This document shows, piece by piece, positions 25,134 through 34,216 of a stretch of DNA of 64,000 nt (the first letter of the stretch is position 1; each line of letters starts with the position of its first letter). The DNA is from JBBQWR01 sp038210495. GTDB taxonomy: Bacteria; Planctomycetota; Planctomycetia; Pirellulales; DATAWG01. The notes under the pieces are model-generated. The model did not search any database, had not been told where the DNA came from, and saw only the letters and a program-made list of their open reading frames with translations. Location of the stretch: contig JBBQWR010000016.1 of NCBI GenBank assembly GCA_038210495.1, positions 39,209 through 103,208 on the forward strand, written 5' to 3'. The translations under genes were made by a program, and so were the position numbers.

Positions 25134-25760
25134 ATGTCTTCCGACGCGCTGCTCATCGAACGGATCCGCCAGGGCGAAGTCGACGCGTGGGAAGAACTGA
25201 TCGCTCGGTTCGAGGGCCGGCTGCTGGCGTTCGCTCAGGCCCGTTTGCAGCGGCGCGACGCGGGCGAAGACGTCGTCCAAGAGACGTTCATTGGCTTCCT
25301 GACCAGTCTGCCGAATTACGATCCGTCTCGGCCGCTGGAAGGTTATTTGTTTTCCATCGCGGCTCACAAACTAACGGACTATCTCCGCCGCGAAGGACGC
25401 CGCCCGACGCTCCCGTTGACCGGCAGTGGCACGAGCGACGGCGCGATCGATCCGGTGGGACACGATCGTCCGGCCAGCGCCGTGTTTCGCAGCGGCGAGC
25501 GCCGAGCGGTCGAGGCGGCGGCGCTGGCCGAGGCGATCGGCGATCAGATCGGCCGCTGGCGGGAGCGCGAGGAGTGGTCCAAAGTGAAATGCGCCGAATT
25601 GCTTTTCGTCGCCGGCTGGACTAACAAGCGGGTCGCCGAACTGCTGAGCGTCAGCGAGCAAACCGTCGCCAATCACAAGTTCGAGTTTCTGGAGCGGCTT
25701 CGCTCGTCGCTTCGCAAGCAACGCTTGTCGGAAGATCTATTCCCGCAGTTGCTTGAGTGA
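25134..25760 (+). CDS. ECF-type RNA polymerase sigma factor
   Basis: A 208-residue sigma-70 family factor with regions 2 and 4 only. Region 2 contains DAWEELIARFEGRLLAFAQA, EDVVQETFIGFL and the region 2.4-like LEGYLFSIAAHKLTDYLRRE. Region 4 has the helix-turn-helix NKRVAELLSVSEQTVANHKF. An unusually long linker of about 70 residues separates the two. ATG 25134 is chosen; the GTG at 25044 would read through repeat sequence. No anti-sigma gene with a zinc-binding motif is adjacent; instead a kinase and an FHA protein lie upstream, which is the planctomycete pattern of kinase-associated ECF factors. Confidence 0.88.
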   Translation: MSSDALLIERIRQGEVDAWEELIARFEGRLLAFAQARLQRRDAGEDVVQETFIGFLTSLPNYDPSRPLEGYLFSIAAHKLTDYLRREGRRPTLPLTGSGTSDGAIDPVGHDRPASAVFRSGERRAVEAAALAEAIGDQIGRWREREEWSKVKCAELLFVAGWTNKRVAELLSVSEQTVANHKFEFLERLRSSLRKQRLSEDLFPQLLE

Positions 25761-25762
25761 AC

Positions 25763-25830
25763 GCGGGAGACGGGGATAAATCGCTAAACCGCAAAGCGGC
25801 GTGGTGTTCGCTACTCCCGTCTCCCGACTT
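25763..25830. repeat. Inverted repeat, family K
   Basis: GCGGGAGACGGG and CCCGTCTCCCG form the arms. Related CTCCCGACTCCCGACTT strings are at about 25108-25126 and 20971-20990. It lies between convergent genes. Confidence 0.55.
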
Positions 25831-27918
25831 TCACTGCCTCACCGGAGCGCTAGGGGCGCCGTAATACTGAGCCGGCATGGCGCCAATTCGAGGCGCAATC
25901 GCGGCGGGTATCTGCGAGGCTTGCAAAATTCTCGGTGGCCCGGCCGGGTTCTGCCGTAGCTCGGCGATCTCCTCCATCAGCACGCGCCGCACTTCGAGCA
26001 CGCTGAGCGGATGCCGGTGCAGATCGGCGTGCTCGGCCGGCACGATATATTCCGAGTTGGCGTTGTCCATACGGGCGCTGGCCAACGATACGACGCCGTC
26101 TCCCTCGCCGCCGTCGCCCGGCGATAAGCGATACCAAATGTCGCGGTGATCCTTGGGCAGTTCGCCCACGATGTTGTGAAACGAGATCCACGGCGCCCGC
26201 GGCGAATGGAGCATCGTCGGCAGAATCGGGTTGCGCGGCGAAAGCGAATCGATGCTGGTCGTCGTGTCGATCAGCGCCCCGGGCCGGAAGTACCCGGGAT
26301 TGTCGCGCTGCAGCCGCTTTTCGCTCAGGGCGATCGATTTGGAAAGTGAGATTAAATTTCGGCCAAGCCACTGGGTCGCGTCGTTCGAGGCGCCGCTACC
26401 CAAGTGCGGCGTGCCGATCGTGATCAGCCGCCGTACCGACATGCTGGGCCGAAAGTAAAACGTGTTCGCCAGATCGTCCTTCACCGGCGCCTCGGCCTTC
26501 ACCAATTCCAGCGGCCGATCGGAGTTCAATCGCCAAAAATCCTCGCCGCTATCGACCGTTTGCAGCCACGCGACCAGTCCGCCCATGCTGTGGCCGACCA
26601 GCACCATTTGGTCGAGCGCCGGCGATTGATGCCGCGGATCGAGCCTGTTGTGGAGTTCGGCGAGCGTCTGCCGCAATTCGGTAGCCGACTGCCAAAACGG
26701 TTGACCGGTAGGATACTGGAAAAACCAGAACTGATAGTTCGCCCGCAGCTCCGGCTGTGCCCGCAGGTCGTTGAACATCTCCATCCAGGTGAGCGGACTG
26801 GACCACAGACCATGGATCATGAGCACGGGAATCTTGTTCGACTGGTACGGCTCGAGCATGTACAGGCCCTTGCGAACCTCTTTCGCGTCGGGACGGAGCA
26901 AGCCGAGTGTCGATTGGTCGATGTCCTTGAAGCAGGGCAGATCGAGCGCATAAGCAAGCGGCGTGCTCAGGTCGGTTTCGAGCGGCACGCGCTGGCCGCA
27001 GACGACCGTCTCGGACGTGACTGTGGGGTCGTAGAGTTCCAGCACGCCGCGATGCCGCTTCGGCGTCAGGCCACTAGCGGGCGAGTCCGGCTCCAACCGC
27101 AGAAAGGCCGTCATGCCATACGCCCAGCCGGGCGCATAGTACGGCTCGGCCGGATCGTTGCGCGATTGGCCTTTGCGGACGACCACCAGCGGCACGCCCA
27201 GGCCATAGGTGTGATAGTGGTTTGCAAGGCCTTTGACCTCGAAGTCGGAAACGAATTCGACCTTGCCGAAATCCTCGGCCGGCCAGCGACTATCGCGAAC
27301 CGTGATCGTGATGTCCCATTCCTGATCGCCGCACTGAATCGATTTATTGGCGCCTGGATGCAAGGTTCCCTCGTCGCGGGCGACTCGTAGGGCCGCCTCG
27401 AGCGCGCTGTTGTACACTTCGCAGGCCGCGCGGAACTGCGGGTCGAAGGCGTTGCGAGCGCCCGCGAACCGCGGATCGACGAGATACAAATAAGCCTGCG
27501 CCACGGCGGCGCCATAGAGATTCAGCGCTTCGTGCGTCTTGTGCTTCGCTTGCAATTTCGTGCCGCCGACATACGCCAGCTCGGCTAGCGCATACAGGCT
27601 GTCGGTGGTCGGCTCTTTGTCGGCGATCTGCTGCGCCTTGGATTGCAGTTGCCGGGGATCGAGCGCCAGATCGTCGGCCAGCCCATAGCTGCGGAGCCAT
27701 TGCATCGTGCGCTCCGATGGCTGCGGACCGGACCACGAGGTGAGCGAAAGCGATTGGGCGAGCGGATTTCGCGGGGCGCCGCGAACGCTGACATAATTCG
27801 ACGACGCGCATCCGCCAAACAGCGCCAGCATGACGGCGAGCGCAAGCGATGTGGCATGCGCAAGCGACGGAGCACGCGCTCCAGTAGCCAGCCAAATTCC
27901 GCGAACGTCCGGCCGCAT
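25831..27918 (-). CDS. Lipoprotein alpha/beta hydrolase
   Basis: A 695-residue exported protein. A hydrophobic leader (SLALAVMLALFGGCASS) ends in a lipobox, so it is probably a lipoprotein anchored at Cys37. A unique region of about 380 residues follows. Then comes an alpha/beta hydrolase fold, with the oxyanion-side strand IPVLMIHGLWSSPLTWMEMF and the nucleophile Ser444 in VLVGHSMGGLVAW. The catalytic His is probably in the terminal VPAEHADLHRHPLS. The family resembles PGAP1/lipase-like triacylglycerol hydrolases; the substrate is unknown. I chose ATG 27918 because the frame before it is Arg-rich with no export signal. It is preceded on the same strand by the DUF1559 gene. Confidence 0.8.
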   Translation of the reverse strand: MRPDVRGIWLATGARAPSLAHATSLALAVMLALFGGCASSNYVSVRGAPRNPLAQSLSLTSWSGPQPSERTMQWLRSYGLADDLALDPRQLQSKAQQIADKEPTTDSLYALAELAYVGGTKLQAKHKTHEALNLYGAAVAQAYLYLVDPRFAGARNAFDPQFRAACEVYNSALEAALRVARDEGTLHPGANKSIQCGDQEWDITITVRDSRWPAEDFGKVEFVSDFEVKGLANHYHTYGLGVPLVVVRKGQSRNDPAEPYYAPGWAYGMTAFLRLEPDSPASGLTPKRHRGVLELYDPTVTSETVVCGQRVPLETDLSTPLAYALDLPCFKDIDQSTLGLLRPDAKEVRKGLYMLEPYQSNKIPVLMIHGLWSSPLTWMEMFNDLRAQPELRANYQFWFFQYPTGQPFWQSATELRQTLAELHNRLDPRHQSPALDQMVLVGHSMGGLVAWLQTVDSGEDFWRLNSDRPLELVKAEAPVKDDLANTFYFRPSMSVRRLITIGTPHLGSGASNDATQWLGRNLISLSKSIALSEKRLQRDNPGYFRPGALIDTTTSIDSLSPRNPILPTMLHSPRAPWISFHNIVGELPKDHRDIWYRLSPGDGGEGDGVVSLASARMDNANSEYIVPAEHADLHRHPLSVLEVRRVLMEEIAELRQNPAGPPRILQASQIPAAIAPRIGAMPAQYYGAPSAPVRQ

Positions 27919-28121
27919 TCCCCGGCGATCTCCCAGCCGATGTCGATCTCCCGACGCCCCAGTAGGGCGATAGTCCTTCATCCAAGCCGTGGGACGATAG
28001 ACAGCCTTTGCCGCCCGGTCAAGCCGGATTGCCAAAGTGCTAGCAGAAGGGCGGGATGCGTGCGGCGCGACGCATTGGAAACCGAGTTGCGGTAGCAGTC
28101 GTGCCACCTTGCGAAGCACAA

Positions 28122-29261
28122 TTAATAGCTGTTGGGGTCGATCGGCTGGCCATCGGTCGAGAGATTAAGTTTGTCCCAGACGGAGAGGCAGTCCGGCTTC
28201 GTGCCGTTCCTCCCATTATGATCGATAAAATCGGATAAAAAATGCACGCTGCCGTCGGCAAAACAGGTGTTGACTCCGCTCGCATGCAGACTGCGTGATC
28301 CGGCTTGCCAATTCGGGCCGTTGCCGGGCCAACAGGACATGCCCAATTCGATAAGTCGAGTGTCGCCGCCCACGGCGGCCTGAATCTCCGAGCAGGCTTG
28401 CGGATCGTCGCTCAATGTCTGATTGCAGTTCGGCCCATTGGCGTCCGACGTATATCCATGCGCCCACAGGGCACTGCAACCGGCGCCGCTCATCGCCCAG
28501 ACTCCACGCGAATCTTGTGGAATGAGGCCCGCCCGAACTTCGCCGATCATGATGGTATTGCTTTGGCCGTCGCGGATTTCTTCCGCCCGCAACGATTTGT
28601 TGGCGCCCATAATCCCCGTGAACCAGCGATTGTTCCAGCCGGCGTCCGCGGCGCCGCTACCGGAGTCCCGATACATGTAGCCCAGCGCCGCGTTGGCCGC
28701 GTAGTTGCCGCGAGCCCAATTTTTTCCGTGATTGCTGGTGAGCGAGCTGACCGACCCATCGAAGGGCTTGCTATTGTTGTCTCCGTCAGTCGGACAGAGC
28801 ATCGCGACCAAGGGAATTCGCCGGGCCTGTTGATTAGCGATATTGCCCGCGCCGGTCCCGTCGCCGGCGACACCGCCGGTGGCGAACGTTAAATCGAATT
28901 TCTTCCGAAGATCGGCCATTTCAAGATTCGGCAGAATCAAAATGACCCAGTTTTCGTAAAGATGGGGATTGTTGCTTTGTTCGATGTTATTCAGGCTTAG
29001 CTGGCCGCTGCTTGCGTCGCGCCAAACCGAGCTTGGCGGAAACATCTGATACTGCGTATGGTAAGCCAATAGCGCAATGCCCAACTGATGAAGATTATTT
29101 GAGCATTGAGTTTTGCGTGCCGCCTCCCTGGCGCCTTGCACCGCCGGCAGCAATAGCGACACGAGGATGCCGATGATCGTGATGACGACCAATAATTCGA
29201 CTAGCGTAAATCCGCGCCGCGCTCGCGCGCTTGGGCCACCAAAATATCGAGAAGGATCCAT
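28122..29261 (-). CDS. DUF1559 type IV pilin-like protein
   Basis: A 379-residue member of the large planctomycete DUF1559 family. The N-terminus carries a type IV prepilin signal and helix, RRGFTLVELLVVITIIGILV, cut before the Phe. It continues LLPAVQGAREAARKTQCSNN, the standard DUF1559 opening, and closes with the H-X9-DG region, here SLHASGVNTCFADGSVHFLS. Such proteins are thought to be processed by a prepilin peptidase and displayed at the surface; the role is not known. ATG 29261 leaves a short cytosolic leader before the helix. Planctomycete genomes usually carry many copies. Confidence 0.92.
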   Translation of the reverse strand: MDPSRYFGGPSARARRGFTLVELLVVITIIGILVSLLLPAVQGAREAARKTQCSNNLHQLGIALLAYHTQYQMFPPSSVWRDASSGQLSLNNIEQSNNPHLYENWVILILPNLEMADLRKKFDLTFATGGVAGDGTGAGNIANQQARRIPLVAMLCPTDGDNNSKPFDGSVSSLTSNHGKNWARGNYAANAALGYMYRDSGSGAADAGWNNRWFTGIMGANKSLRAEEIRDGQSNTIMIGEVRAGLIPQDSRGVWAMSGAGCSALWAHGYTSDANGPNCNQTLSDDPQACSEIQAAVGGDTRLIELGMSCWPGNGPNWQAGSRSLHASGVNTCFADGSVHFLSDFIDHNGRNGTKPDCLSVWDKLNLSTDGQPIDPNSY

Positions 29262-29372
29262 GGCAGTTGCGAACCAGAGAAATCGAAAATGCGAGAGAGA
29301 GAGCCGGAAACGGTTTGCCCCGACGTCACTTATCATACTGATTAAGGCCCGGTTTACAAAGCAAAAAATCGT

Positions 29373-29534
29373 GGCGCGCGGGGAGCGTCAGTTCCCTGTC
29401 CTTGACGTGGCGACGGAGACGAACCTCCCGATTGCAGACCGACGACCGAATTTGCGTGCGAGCGGTCCGGGTCTGTTATGCGGTTCACACACGACGGTGA
29501 GTTGCAGACAGGGAGCTGACGCTCCCCGCGCGCC
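29373..29534. repeat. MITE-like long inverted repeat, family F
   Basis: The left arm GCGCGCGGGGAGCGTCAG at about 29374 and the right arm CTGACGCTCCCCGCGCGC ending near 29533 match over 26-28 bases, including CCTGTC/GACAGG. The spacer of about 105 bases has no open frame. The right arm ends six bases before the stop of the beta-lactamase-like gene. Confidence 0.75.
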
Positions 29535-29539
29535 TCGTT

Positions 29540-30769
29540 TCACTTGCCGAAGGCCGCTTCCGCCGCTTGCGTGAAGGCCGGCAATATCTTGCCGCCGTCC
29601 GGGCCCGCGTATCCGGCGTGTTGTACCATGTAGATCGTGACCAGCCCGCGCTGAGGGTCGATCCACATGTTCGTGGCATACGCTCCGCCATGACCGCACG
29701 GTCCGACCGGCGCCGGTTCCTCCGCATGCGCCCGGCGGGTGGTCGACCAACCGAACCCGTAGCCCCCTTCCTCCTTGTTCTGCATCAGCACGCTGCTCTG
29801 GGTCGATGTCATCTGCCGCATCGCCGCCTGCGAAAGATATCGCTTGCCGTCCAATTCTCCGCCGCTAAGAATCATCCGGCAGAACTGGCCTACGTCGCTG
29901 GCGGTCGAATACAATCCGCCGGCCGGCGATGGCCCTCGCTTGCGATCGGTCAGCGGATACGTCAATTGGGAGACGTCGGTTTCTTCGAGGCCGTTGTTGG
30001 CCTTGTTGGGGCGATACGATTTGGCGATCTTGGCGGCTTGCTCGGGAGTTGGCCAAAACGTCGTGTCCTTCATCCCCAGCGGCTTGAACAACCGCTCGGC
30101 CATAAACTGCTCGTAAGCTTGGCCGCTCACCACCTCGATGATCCGCCCCGCGGTATTGATGCCGGCGTTGGAATAGTCGTATTTGGTATCGGGCTCGAAT
30201 TTGAGCGGCGTGAGAGCGTAGCCAATCGCCGCCTCGTGTAGCGACAGCGTGTCGATCTTGTGCTCGACGCGCGACATGAACGGCAGTCCGCTGGTGTGCG
30301 AAAGAATATTCTTGACCGCGATCGGGTGCTTCGGCTTCTTGAGAACCGCGTGGCTGTCGTCCTGCTCGACCGCGAGCATCTGTCCATGAAACTCGGGCAA
30401 ATACTTTTCGACCGGATCGTCGACGTTCACTTTGCCTTCGTCGACCAGCATCATCAGCGCCGTGGCCGTCATCGGCTTGGACATTGAGGCGATCCAAAAC
30501 AGATTGTCCACTTGCATCGGTTTCTTGGCGTCGATATCGGCGTAGCCCACGGCGTCCAGGCTAAGCACTTTGTCTTTCGAGGCGACCAACGTCACCGCCC
30601 CGGCCAGGGCGTGGCTATCCACAAACGGCTGCAGGGCGGCTGCGATCTTCTTGCCAGCCTCTCGAACCTTCGTGGCCGGTTCGTCCGCCCGCGCGGAATT
30701 CGTCGCCACGGCAGTGAAGATCGTCATTGCGTAAAACAAGCCAACGGTTTTCAGAACGGTGGTTTTCAT
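29540..30769 (-). CDS. Exported serine hydrolase, class C beta-lactamase fold
   Basis: A 409-residue protein with a signal peptide (about residues 1-28, ending SARA). The beta-lactamase/penicillin-binding fold is marked by the SxxK motif S95-M-S-K98, the YxN motif Y199-S-N201 and HGG in GPCGHGGAYAT in place of KTG. This pattern fits the family VIII esterase / EstB / class C-like group, in which many members hydrolyse esters or D-amino peptides rather than antibiotics. A role in resistance should not be assumed. The ATG at 30769 follows directly with a normal leader. The gene stands alone on the minus strand. Confidence 0.9.
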   Translation of the reverse strand: MKTTVLKTVGLFYAMTIFTAVATNSARADEPATKVREAGKKIAAALQPFVDSHALAGAVTLVASKDKVLSLDAVGYADIDAKKPMQVDNLFWIASMSKPMTATALMMLVDEGKVNVDDPVEKYLPEFHGQMLAVEQDDSHAVLKKPKHPIAVKNILSHTSGLPFMSRVEHKIDTLSLHEAAIGYALTPLKFEPDTKYDYSNAGINTAGRIIEVVSGQAYEQFMAERLFKPLGMKDTTFWPTPEQAAKIAKSYRPNKANNGLEETDVSQLTYPLTDRKRGPSPAGGLYSTASDVGQFCRMILSGGELDGKRYLSQAAMRQMTSTQSSVLMQNKEEGGYGFGWSTTRRAHAEEPAPVGPCGHGGAYATNMWIDPQRGLVTIYMVQHAGYAGPDGGKILPAFTQAAEAAFGK

Positions 30770-30994
30770 GCGTCGAATTGAACAGGGGGTGAAGTGGCGG
30801 TAAGCCAGAGGCGTGAACCGCGATTATAATCGCTCGGCGACGAGTAACCACATTGCGTCTCGCGGGTCCAATTCAGCCCAATTCAGGGCGTCGTCGAACT
30901 CGGCTTGACCCTGCGCTGGCGATTGCCGTACAGTTCGCGGCGATCCGTAAGGGATATTCGCTGAACATCACTGATAAACCGGGAGGAAGTCGCC

Positions 30995-31402
30995 ATGAAT
31001 GCTCCGCGCCACGCTCGCCTTGGCTTGTTGATGGGCTTTGCTTTGCTTGCGATCGGCATTGTCGCTGTCTGCACTTCGCGGGCGGTAGCGCAGACGCCAC
31101 CCCAGGTCCCACGAATCATTGGCGAGTGGTCGGGCAAATCCAAAGAGGACGGCGTGCTATCGCTGGTCATCAAACCGGCGCCGGGCCGGGAGGTCGCGTA
31201 CCAATTCAGCGGCGGCACGCAGGAGCACGCCTCGGGCACGTTCACGCTCCGCGGCGCGAACGAATTGGATTTCACGCCGAGCGGCGAAAGCGAAGCGGAA
31301 AAATGGACCTACTCGTTCGACGAGCAAGGCCAGCTCCACCTGGAAATGGAAGAAGACAATCCGAACGACCGCGAGGTCTATACTCTCGCCCGGATTCGCT
31401 AA
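30995..31402 (+). CDS. Small exported beta-sheet protein
   Basis: A 135-residue protein with a signal peptide (LGLLMGFALLAIGIVAVCTS, cut after AVAQ) and then about 95 residues of alternating strands: IIGEWSGKSKEDGVLSLVIK, VAYQFSGGT, GTFTLRGANELDF and WTYSFDEQGQLHLEME. This looks like a small lipocalin-like or META-type barrel, opening with the GxW of the lipocalin motif. The function is unknown. GGGAGGAAG lies at a good distance before the ATG. A hairpin repeat (family E) follows the stop. Confidence 0.7.
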   Translation: MNAPRHARLGLLMGFALLAIGIVAVCTSRAVAQTPPQVPRIIGEWSGKSKEDGVLSLVIKPAPGREVAYQFSGGTQEHASGTFTLRGANELDFTPSGESEAEKWTYSFDEQGQLHLEMEEDNPNDREVYTLARIR

Positions 31403-31428
31403 CGGTAAGCGGCGATCGGGGCACGATC

Positions 31429-31530
31429 CAGCCGTGGCGTGGGCTTCCAGCCCATGTGGCTCGCTGGCGGGCAAGCGGTTCTCGCGGTGTCGTCGGTCAG
31501 ACCCACGGGCTGGAAGCCGTGCCACGCCGG
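31429..31530. repeat. Inverted repeat, family E
   Basis: The arms CCGTGGCGTGGGCTTCCAGC and GGGCTGGAAGCCGTGCCACG are complementary over more than 20 bases with a spacer of about 45. No T tract follows. Confidence 0.7.
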
Positions 31531-31639
31531 ATTTGCGTGAGACTCTTGGTGCAATTAGTCTATCTGGAGCGACGGGCTCGCGCTAAAATCCGTTTGGCGC
31601 CCTCTCCGTCAATTCACCTAGACAACCCAGATTTTCTCC

Positions 31640-32887
31640 ATGACTACATCTCACGCTTGGTTAATGGGGCCAATCGCGGCCCGGGGTCGGACGCTGCTCG
31701 GCGCGGGCGTCGCGTTTGTATGCCTCGCATCGAACAACACGTTTGCCCAGGAAGATCGTAACGATCCGCGACTCCCGGCCTCCGTGCAACGCCTGGTTCG
31801 GGCCGCCGACGAGGCGGACCAGCAAGTGCGCCGCGAAGGGGGCGTTGCCATCGATCAAGCGGCCGACGACCGCGCTCGCGCGGCGCGGCGAGCAGCCCGC
31901 AAAGCGGTTGCCAAGTATTACTTAGCTCGCGGCGAATATCTGCACATGCTGGCCCAAGTGGAAGCCGATCGAAAAGCGGCCGACGACGCGATTGCTCATT
32001 TGGTCTCAGTCCGCAGCGCTCCCGTCCCCGTGCCGGATCGCTTGGCCAAGGCCGAAGACGACGCGAACTTGGCGCTAGCCGCCGTCGCCGACGCCGAGAT
32101 GAAGCTCGATCGCGCTCGCCGCGGGCTGGAGGAGCCGACGGATTCCAAGGCTGCCGGGCCGCCTCCTGAGCCAACGCCGGTCGGGCGCGGCCAACCTAAT
32201 CCCGTGGGCAATCGCACGACGCGCAACATCCCGTTCATTCCGGGCCCCGAACAAAATCGCTTTCTCAACGACAGCCCGGGCGGCGCCATGCGCGGCGGCT
32301 ACGACAATTCCAGCGGCAGGTACGTCTACACGAGCAGCCACGGCGCGTTTCACCTGCTGGGCTCCACCGGGACCGCCGCCTACTCCCATCAAGGTCAGCA
32401 GAAACTCATCGCGCTGGAGTATCTCCGCGAGAACGACAACTTCATGTATTATCGGCCCGCGAGTGACGACTCGGTGAGCCAGTGGGCGTTCGCTCGCACA
32501 TCCGAATGCACTCCGAGCGAATGCAAGTTCGCCGTCTGGTGCAAGGACTCGGCCGGCTGGCACTGGGAATGGACCGATCGCACATCGCCGATAGCGGCCA
32601 GTGAAATGAGCCCCGTGAACTCGACGAATCCACTCAGTTCGCCGCCGCCGACCGAGCCAACCCGATCGCGGCGCGAGCGCTTGCAATCGGCGTCGGCATC
32701 GAGATCGGATGTCCCTGAAGAGCTATCGACCGCCGACTTATCCGCCGGATCGCCGCGGCGCGATAACGTGGATTTGGCGAAATTCGAGTCGAAGCTGGTT
32801 CAGCCGGCCGTTCTGCGATCGGTAATGCTCCGCCGCGTGACTCCTTTCACTGCCGGTCAAGACAACGGAGTCCATCCGACCTGGTGA
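31640..32887 (+). CDS. Exported protein of unknown function
   Basis: A 415-residue protein with a probable signal peptide ending near ASNNTFAQ. A helical Ala/Arg/Asp-rich region of about residues 45-165 looks like a coiled coil (DDRARAARRAARKAVAKYYL, DDANLALAAVADAEMKLDRA). A Pro-rich linker and a folded central segment with four Cys residues (ARTSECTPSECKFAVWCKDS) and Trp-rich WHWEW follow; the tail is disordered and Ser-rich. I recognise no family. It is a single gene between two repeat elements. Confidence 0.65.
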   Translation: MTTSHAWLMGPIAARGRTLLGAGVAFVCLASNNTFAQEDRNDPRLPASVQRLVRAADEADQQVRREGGVAIDQAADDRARAARRAARKAVAKYYLARGEYLHMLAQVEADRKAADDAIAHLVSVRSAPVPVPDRLAKAEDDANLALAAVADAEMKLDRARRGLEEPTDSKAAGPPPEPTPVGRGQPNPVGNRTTRNIPFIPGPEQNRFLNDSPGGAMRGGYDNSSGRYVYTSSHGAFHLLGSTGTAAYSHQGQQKLIALEYLRENDNFMYYRPASDDSVSQWAFARTSECTPSECKFAVWCKDSAGWHWEWTDRTSPIAASEMSPVNSTNPLSSPPPTEPTRSRRERLQSASASRSDVPEELSTADLSAGSPRRDNVDLAKFESKLVQPAVLRSVMLRRVTPFTAGQDNGVHPTW

Positions 32888-32901
32888 GGGCAGATCTGAC
32901 C

Positions 32902-33080
32902 CTCAGCCGCGTTAGCGGCGCGACAAGCGGGGAAGGCGCTGGTTTAAGGGGCAGCCCCCAATTCGCGCCGTCCGTTGTGACGCCACTAACGTGGCTTGAA
33001 ATGTCGCGGCGTTGCGGTCCGGGGGTTCGGCTTCGCTGCGCTTCACCCCGGCTACTCACATGACGCCGCTAACGCGGCTA
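32902..33080. repeat. Tandem REP-like palindromes, family L, and a related hairpin
   Basis: Three palindromes of the type AGCCGCGTTAGCGGCG occur at about 32905, 32978 and 33062, the second degenerate. Between the last two is CCGGGG...CCCCGG at about 33018-33053, similar to family A. The run fills the gap between two convergent genes. Confidence 0.7.
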
Positions 33081-33127
33081 AGCCCTTGCCACCGCGATGG
33101 GTCTTTCCCCATTCCGGCAATTCTAAC

Positions 33128-34216
33128 TCACGACCCCAAGAGCGGGCGCAGGCCAAGATATACCAAACCGGCCACCAGGGCCGTGATCGGGATTGTCAGG
33201 ACCCAGGCCATCAGAATGTTGCCGGCGATGCCCCACCGCACGGCCGACACTCGCTTGGACGCTCCGACGCCCATCACGCTCGAAGCGATCACATGAGTCG
33301 TCGAGACGGGCGCATGGAGATGCGTGGCGGTGAGAATGACCAGCGCCCCGGCCGTCTCCGCGGCGAAGCCGTCGATGGGCCGCAGCTTGATGATCTTGTG
33401 TCCCATCGTCTTCATGATTCGCCAGCCTCCGCCCGCGGTGCCTAATCCCATCGCGGAGGCACACAGCACGATCACCCACACCGGCACGACCAGTTGATGC
33501 CGCGTGTTCCAAGCCTCCAGATCGAGGCCGAGGTTCCGCGCCGCGTCGTGGTGCGCGGCGGAATAGCCGAGCAGGGCCATCGTGACGATACCCATTGCCT
33601 TTTGGGCATCGTTCGAGCCGTGCGAAAAAGCCATCATCCCCGAGGAGATCAGTTGCAGTTTGCGGAAGCGGTGATTTACGCGCACGGGCGAGCTGCGTCG
33701 CACCAGCCAAAGGAGCACGATCATCAGCAGCAGTCCGGCCGTGAAACCGGCCAGGGGCGACAGCACCAATCCTTGAATCACCTTGGTGAAGCCGCGGGAG
33801 GACAACAGTTCGGCGGCGGTCTCCCTCACGGCTCGTCCCTCGTCGAATACGCGGTGGCAAAGCACGGCGCCGATCAGCCCCCCCACCAGCGCGTGCGACG
33901 AGCTCGAAGGAATGCCGGCCCACCATGTAATCAAATTCCACAAAATGGCGCCCAACAGGGCGCTGGCCACCACGGTCTGCGTGACGGATGTCGGATCGGC
34001 GATGTCGCTGCCGATGGTGCTGGCCACGCCGCCGACCGCGACGAACGCGCCGACGAAATTGGCCACCCCGGCCATCAAGATCGCCGTGCGCGGCGCGAGC
34101 ACGTTGGTCGACACGACCGTGGCGATCGCATTGGCCGTGTCGTGAAAGCCGTTGATGTAATCGAAGACGACCGCCAACACGACCACGGCCACCAACAACC
34201 AGAAGGCCTCATCCAT
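33128..34216 (-). CDS. PiT-family inorganic phosphate transporter
   Basis: A 362-residue polytopic membrane protein. The PiT signatures are GFHDTANAIATVVS at residue 23 in the first repeat and AFSHGSNDAQKAMGIVTMA in the second. About ten hydrophobic helices are visible, with the cytosolic loop after VRRSSPVRVNHRF. PiT proteins carry metal-phosphate by cation symport. The start codon overlaps the end of the upstream DUF47 gene by eight bases, so the two are coupled; DUF47/PhoU-like proteins are regulators of PiT carriers. Length is at the short end of the family but both signatures are complete. Confidence 0.93.
   Translation of the reverse strand: MDEAFWLLVAVVVLAVVFDYINGFHDTANAIATVVSTNVLAPRTAILMAGVANFVGAFVAVGGVASTIGSDIADPTSVTQTVVASALLGAILWNLITWWAGIPSSSSHALVGGLIGAVLCHRVFDEGRAVRETAAELLSSRGFTKVIQGLVLSPLAGFTAGLLLMIVLLWLVRRSSPVRVNHRFRKLQLISSGMMAFSHGSNDAQKAMGIVTMALLGYSAAHHDAARNLGLDLEAWNTRHQLVVPVWVIVLCASAMGLGTAGGGWRIMKTMGHKIIKLRPIDGFAAETAGALVILTATHLHAPVSTTHVIASSVMGVGASKRVSAVRWGIAGNILMAWVLTIPITALVAGLVYLGLRPLLGS

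Noticed and set aside
29540..30769. Antibiotic-resistance beta-lactamase
   Set aside because: SxxK, YxN and HGG motifs fit the wider serine hydrolase group (family VIII esterases), so resistance cannot be claimed.
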